Shown: one piece after another, positions 59,781-64,000 of the stretch | Layout: each line of letters starts with the position of its first letter | Numbering within the stretch: position 1 is the stretch's first letter | Assembly: GCF_001618425.1 (NCBI RefSeq) | Contig: NZ_BDCU01000031.1 | Coordinates: 124,001 to 188,000 of the forward strand | Reading direction: 5' to 3' | Source of the DNA: Nocardia fusca NBRC 14340 | GTDB lineage: Bacteria > Actinomycetota > Actinomycetes > Mycobacteriales > Mycobacteriaceae | Length of the DNA: 64,000 nt | Translations under genes and position numbers: made by a program | The notes under the pieces: model-generated | The model's database searches: none | Seen by the model: only the letters and a program-made list of their open reading frames with translations | Told to the model about the DNA's origin: nothing

Positions 59781-61484
59781 ATGTCGGACCCTGGTGCCAG
59801 ACTCGGGGACGTGCGGTGGGCGGTGGCGGAGTCGGGTGACGGGGGCGTATACCTGTGTCCACTCGATCCGGCCGGCCGGCCCGCCGCCGCGGTGGTCCAC
59901 GAGCCTTCGCTCGCCGAGGCGGTGCGGTCACGCCCCGACGTCGAGCGGTGGGTGTGGCGGTCCACCGCCGAGATCCATCGATCCCTGTCGGCGGCCGGTG
60001 TGCGGGTCGAGCGCTGCTACGACGTGGAGGCCGCGGAGGCGCTGCTGATCGGGTACGAGGAGGGACAGTCGGGTCAGCCCCGTTCGCTGGCGGCCGCGTG
60101 GGCTCGGCTGCACAACCTGCCCGTTCCGCCGGACGCCCCGGCGCGCGCCGCCGAGAGCCAGCCGTCGTTGTTCGAGTCGGGCCCGGTACCGCTGCCGTCC
60201 GGCACCGACGAATTCACCGCCCTGGTGGAGGTCTACGCGGGTCAGCTCGCCCGGACCGCGGCCACCGAGCATCCCGAGCGCATGCGGTTGCTGCTCGCCG
60301 CCGAATCGGCGGGCATGCTGGTCGCCGCGGAGATGTCGCGGTCGGGCATCCCGTGGCGCGCGGACGTGCACCGCGAGTTGCTGGACACGATGCTCGGGGA
60401 GCGCTTTCCGGGTGGCGCGGAACCACGCCGGCTGGCGGAGCTGGCCGAGGAAGTGTCGCGGGCATTCGGGGAGGGAGTGCGGGTCCGTCCGGACCTGCCC
60501 AACGACATCATCAGGGCATTCTCCCGCGCCGGAATCCTGTTGTCCTCCACGCGTAAATGGGAAATCCAGCGCATCGACCATCCCGCGGTGGCGCCCCTGC
60601 TGGCCTATAAATCGCTGTACCGCCTGTATACCGCCCACGGCTGGTCCTGGCTCGAACAGTGGGTACACGGCGGCCGATTCCGTCCCGAATACCTGCCCGG
60701 TGGCACGGTGACCGGCCGGTGGACCACCAACGGTGGTGGCGCCTTGCAGATCCCGAAAGTGATCCGCCGGGCGATCCGTGCCGACCCGGGGTGGACCCTG
60801 GTCGTGGCCGACGCCGACCAGATGGAGCCGCGGATACTCGCCGCCGTCTCGCGCGATCCGGGGTTGATGGAGGTGGCCGGCCGGGGTGCGGATCTGTACG
60901 CGGATCTGGCCGCCCGGGGCTTCGGTGGCGACCGCGCGCAAGCCAAACTCGCCCTGCTGGGCGCCATCTACGGCCAGACCTCCGGCGACGCCCTGACCCA
61001 CCTGGCCGATCTGCGTCGGCGATATCCGGCCGCGGTGGCCTATGTCGACGACGCGGCGCGGGCCGGTGAGGAGGGTCGTCTGGTCCGCACCTGGCTGGGG
61101 CGGACGTGCCCACCGGTATCGGTCGTGCCACCGGACCAGGAGGAACTGTCCCGGGAGAATCCGGGCGAATACCGCAGTACCTCGGCGGTGCGCGCCCGGG
61201 GCCGCTTCACACGTAACTTCGTCGTGCAGGGCAGCGGCGCCGATTGGGCCCTCTTGGTCCTGGCGGGTCTGCGTCATGCGATATCTCGTGCCGGGCTCCG
61301 CGCCGAGCTGGTGTTCTTCCAGCACGACGAGGTGATCGTGCACTGTCCGGCGGAGGAGGCGACGCAGGTCGCCGAAATGATCACCACCGCGGCCGATACC
61401 GCGGGCCGGCTGGCTTTCGGGCCGACCCCGGTGCGGTTCCCCTTCACCACGGCGGTGGTGGAGTGCTACGGAGACGCGAAGTAG
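59781..61484 (+). CDS. Stand-alone family-A DNA polymerase / exonuclease-like protein
   Basis: About 567 residues, corresponding to the actinobacterial proteins called bifunctional 3'-5' exonuclease/DNA polymerase. The polymerase core is recognisable: motif A VVADADQMEPRILAA, motif B RAQAKLALLGAIYGQTSGD and motif C VFFQHDEVIVH. The N-terminal 170 residues are exonuclease-like but their metal-binding acidic residues are not clear by eye. There is no 5'-3' exonuclease domain, so this is not the housekeeping PolA. Start options are ATG 59781 (GGGAGGG upstream) and GTG 59811 (MRWAVAES), which matches the usual N terminus of homologues as I remember it. Confidence 0.85.
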   Translation: MSDPGARLGDVRWAVAESGDGGVYLCPLDPAGRPAAAVVHEPSLAEAVRSRPDVERWVWRSTAEIHRSLSAAGVRVERCYDVEAAEALLIGYEEGQSGQPRSLAAAWARLHNLPVPPDAPARAAESQPSLFESGPVPLPSGTDEFTALVEVYAGQLARTAATEHPERMRLLLAAESAGMLVAAEMSRSGIPWRADVHRELLDTMLGERFPGGAEPRRLAELAEEVSRAFGEGVRVRPDLPNDIIRAFSRAGILLSSTRKWEIQRIDHPAVAPLLAYKSLYRLYTAHGWSWLEQWVHGGRFRPEYLPGGTVTGRWTTNGGGALQIPKVIRRAIRADPGWTLVVADADQMEPRILAAVSRDPGLMEVAGRGADLYADLAARGFGGDRAQAKLALLGAIYGQTSGDALTHLADLRRRYPAAVAYVDDAARAGEEGRLVRTWLGRTCPPVSVVPPDQEELSRENPGEYRSTSAVRARGRFTRNFVVQGSGADWALLVLAGLRHAISRAGLRAELVFFQHDEVIVHCPAEEATQVAEMITTAADTAGRLAFGPTPVRFPFTTAVVECYGDAK

Positions 61485-61556
61485 GCCTCCGCCTCGTCGA
61501 CGATGCCGAGCGGCAAATCCGTCAGCGGCCGGGAGGCCTTGGGCGTCGCGGCGTGG

Positions 61557-63293
61557 CTAGTCGAGAATGCGCCGGGCGACGTTGGTGGTGACCAGGTCGA
61601 GCAACTCGTCGGCGCGGCCGGCGAGGATGGTGCGGATGGCATAGATGGTGAACCCTTTGGCCTGTTCTGCCGAGATGGCCGGTGGAATCGTCAGTTCCTG
61701 CCGTGCCACGACGACGTCGATCAGTGCGGGTCCCTCGTGTGCGAGCGCCTCCGCGATGGCGGGTTCCAGGTCGGCGGGCTGTTCCACGCGGCGCCCCCAG
61801 ATCCCCATGGCCCGGGCGGCGGCGCCGAAGTCGGGGTTCGACAGGTCGGTGCCGAAGTTCACCACCCCGGCCGCCTTCATCTCCAATTCCACGAAGTTCA
61901 GCGACGAGTTGTTGAACACGATCACCTTGACCGGTAGGTCGTTCTGCGGCAGCGTGATCAGCTCGCCGAACAGCATCGTCAATCCGCCGTCTCCGGCCAG
62001 GGCGATCACCTGGCGTCCCCGGTGGGCCGTCTGCGCACCGATGGCGTGCGGCAGGGCGCAGGCCATCGTGCCGTGGGTGAACGAGCCGGTGAGCCGTCGC
62101 CGGCCGTTCATGGTCAGATAGCGGGCCGCCCAGATCGTCGGCGATCCGACGTCGAAGGTGAACACCGCGTCGTCGGCGGCCAGTCGATTCACCACTCCGG
62201 CGACGTATTCCGGCCGGATGGGCGTGCGGTCGCGGTCGTTGACCGCCAGCGCGTCCAGCGATTCCCGGGTGCGCCGATAATGCCGCAGCGATCGGTCCAG
62301 ATGCGTTCGGTCGGTCTTCTGCTTCAGCAAGGGCGACAGCGCGTCGATCGTGTCCCGCACGCTGCCGACCATGCCCAGGTCGACCGGGGTGCGGCGGCCG
62401 AGGTGGCGACCGCGGATGTCGACCTGGATGATCGCGGCGTCCTCGGGATAGAACTGCGTGTACGGGAAGTCGGTGCCCAGCATCAGCAGCACATCGGCTT
62501 CTTTGATCGCCTTGTATCCCGAGGCGTACCCGAGCAGTCCGGTCATCCCCACGTCGTACGGGTTGTCGTACTCCAGGTGTTCCTTGCCGCGGAACGCGTG
62601 CACGATCGGCGAGTTCAGCGTATCGGCCAACGCCATGACCTGGGCGTGCGCACCGGCGGTACCGGCGCCGCCGAGAATCGTCACCCGCGACCCGGCATTC
62701 AGGATGTCCGCGGCGCGGCGCAGGGTGGGGTCGTCCGGCCGCAGCACCGACCGCGCCGGCACCACCGGCCGGCTGCTCCACCGGTCGCCGGACAGGCGGC
62801 TCTGGAAGACCTCTCCGGGAATCACGACGACGGCGACACCGTTCTCCTCGACCGCCGCCCGCATCGCCATCTCCACGACACGCGGCGCCGACCGCGGGCT
62901 GCTGATGAGCTCGCAGTACACACTGCACTCGCGGAACAACTCCTCGGGATGGGTTTCCTGGAAGTATCAGGATCCGATCTCGCCGATCGGGATGTGCGCG
63001 GCCACGGCCAGCACCGGTACCCGCGTGCGCTGGGCGTCGTAGAGTCCGTTGATCAGATGAAGGTTGCCCGGCCCGCAACTTCCGGCACACACGGCGAGCC
63101 GGCCCGTCAGCGCCGCCTCCGCGGTCGCCGCGAACGCGGCGGCCTCTTCGTGCCGCACGTGCTCCCAGGTGATGCCGTCGGATCGCCGTATCGCGTCGGT
63201 GAACCCGTTCAGACTGTCTCCGGGCAACCCGTAGACCCGGCGAACGCCGCTGACCTGCAATGCCGTGATCATATGCTGAGCGACAGTCGCCAT
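61557..63293 (-). pseudogene. poxB: Pyruvate dehydrogenase (quinone)/pyruvate oxidase gene with in-frame TGA
   Basis: A full-length ThDP enzyme gene of PoxB type (579 codons) interrupted at codon 109 by TGA (62967-62969). The reading is continuous on both sides: AAHIPIGEIGS-stop-YFQETHPEELFRECSVYCEL, where the family has EIGSGYFQETHP, so a GGA glycine codon became TGA. Upstream, GVRRVYGLPGDSLNGF and RHEEAAAFAA (the ThDP-activating Glu) are intact. Downstream, FTFDVGSPTIWAARYLTMNG and the ThDP-Mg motif LAGDGGLTMLFGELITLPQN with VIVFNNSSLNF are intact. A recent point mutation or a sequencing error is likely. The native enzyme would oxidise pyruvate to acetate at the membrane, passing electrons to quinone. 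Confidence 0.9.
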
Positions 63294-63540
63294 GGCCCGA
63301 CCCTACGCGGTGATTGCCGGGATGTAGCCGGACATGCGGAGCGGGTAGGTGGATGGGCTCTCTCGGATGCTGTCGTCGAAACGCCCGGCTCTCGCTCGCT
63401 CGGAGATCGAGGCCTGCTGTCCCCGCGACGAGAACCGCCGCGCCGATCGGTGCCGGCGCGGCGGTCGAGCGGGTGATCAGGCGGGCTGCAGCGGGCCGAC
63501 CGTCCGCCGCATGCCCACGACCGGCATGCCCGGATCACGG

Positions 63541-63876
63541 TCAGGGCAGAACCTGCGGGATCACGTCGGGGCGGAAATAGCCGACGAGGGCGCCGATCGC
63601 GGAGCCGAGGAGGGAGCCGGCCCCGGACCCGGTGGCCGACCCGACGGCGGAACCGACCGAGCCCCCGGCGGACGAGCCGTTCAGCACCGGATCGGGAATC
63701 AGCGCGTGTGGGTTGGTAGCGATGTCCTCACTCTTCTGCAGCGGAATGCCGGCCACGGGTGTGGCTCGGGTAGTGACTTCAGCGGCCGACGGACCCGCGA
63801 GGACAATCGTCGCGGCCATGGGTAGTGCACCGAAGGCCACCATGCCTGTTGCCTTGACCAGGCTGTTTCCCATCAT
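63541..63876 (-). CDS. Small secreted Gly/Ser-rich protein
   Basis: A 111-residue protein with a signal peptide (MMGNSLVKATGMVAFGALPM through VLAGPSAAE). A low-complexity segment, GSSAGGSVGSAVGSATGSGA followed by GSLLGSAIGALVG, has a glycine-zipper spacing and could insert in or self-associate at a membrane. It ends YFRPDVIPQVLP. GAGAGGTGAGC six bases upstream of the ATG supports the start; the second ATG is equally possible. Similar small exported proteins are common in nocardiae and have no known role. Confidence 0.75.
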   Translation of the reverse strand: MMGNSLVKATGMVAFGALPMAATIVLAGPSAAEVTTRATPVAGIPLQKSEDIATNPHALIPDPVLNGSSAGGSVGSAVGSATGSGAGSLLGSAIGALVGYFRPDVIPQVLP

Positions 63877-64000
63877 TTTCTGCTCACCTCTCCGGCCCTC
63901 GGAACAGGCGAGGGCGTGGTACATGGGCCGGAGGCACTCCGGTCGCCTGAATCATAGGCAGCTCGGCGCGGGATCCGAAGCAGTAATGTGATCAATAATA

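Noticed and set aside
62967..62969. Selenocysteine at the poxB TGA
   Set aside because: The family has Gly, not Cys, at this site, and no SECIS-like hairpin or Sec machinery is visible, so a nonsense mutation is simpler.
1..64000. CRISPR arrays, tRNA/rRNA genes, insertion sequences
   Set aside because: No regularly spaced repeats, no tRNA-like T-arm plus CCA context, no rRNA and no transposase motifs were seen on reading both strands.

Overview
The window is high-GC actinobacterial DNA, most likely from Nocardia or a close mycolic-acid-producing relative. The evidence is an antigen-85-type mycolyltransferase, an Rv1733c-family membrane protein, a very large CtpI-type P-type ATPase, GTG starts, ATGA/GTGA gene overlaps and a long nocardial-style NRPS. 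No rRNA, tRNA, CRISPR array or insertion sequence was seen.

Layout. 1-1000: a B12/siderophore-type FecCD permease, cut by the window edge, behind a cobalamin riboswitch. 1.4-4.7 kb: a small membrane protein, then a PadR - DUF1048 - ABC exporter operon with its own promoter/operator, ended by a perfect 36-bp palindrome. 4.7-8.2 kb: a response-regulator remnant, an Rv1733c-type protein, a divergent HxlR/VOC pair and a secreted mycolyltransferase-like esterase. 8.36-14.83 kb: a six-gene minus-strand operon in which every junction overlaps. It encodes two SAHH-like Rossmann proteins, a complete ECF transporter (fused A, S and T) and a COG0402-type deaminase. This is the best candidate for an undescribed system: uptake and breakdown of a modified nucleoside. 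14.9-15.9 kb: a GNAT/toxin-like gene with a well-started ORF nested in another frame. 16.7-21.4 kb: a complete Liv-type ABC importer. 21.6-27.3 kb: a secreted lipase, an ArsR/AHSA1 operon with two operators placed over its promoter, and two membrane proteins divergent from a two-component system. 27.7-30.6 kb: a self-contained ferredoxin - ferredoxin reductase - P450 operon. 30.8-36 kb: CtpI and small proteins. 36.4-38.6 kb: a second P450 and an AraC regulator. 38.9-39.8 kb: a TIGR00027-type methyltransferase.

39.8-57.8 kb is a biosynthetic locus: a 5,743-residue NRPS (C - half C - A - T - C - A - T - E - C - A - T - E - C - A - T - TE) overlapping a DUF6875-type gene. The predicted product is a tetrapeptide with two D residues, possibly N-capped.

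58.3-63.3 kb shows gene decay: a TetR gene that loses its C-terminal domain, an orphan SCP2-like tail of an alkyl sulfatase, and a poxB-type gene broken by one in-frame TGA. An intact SnoaL-like gene and a family-A polymerase lie among them. A small secreted Gly/Ser-rich protein closes the window.
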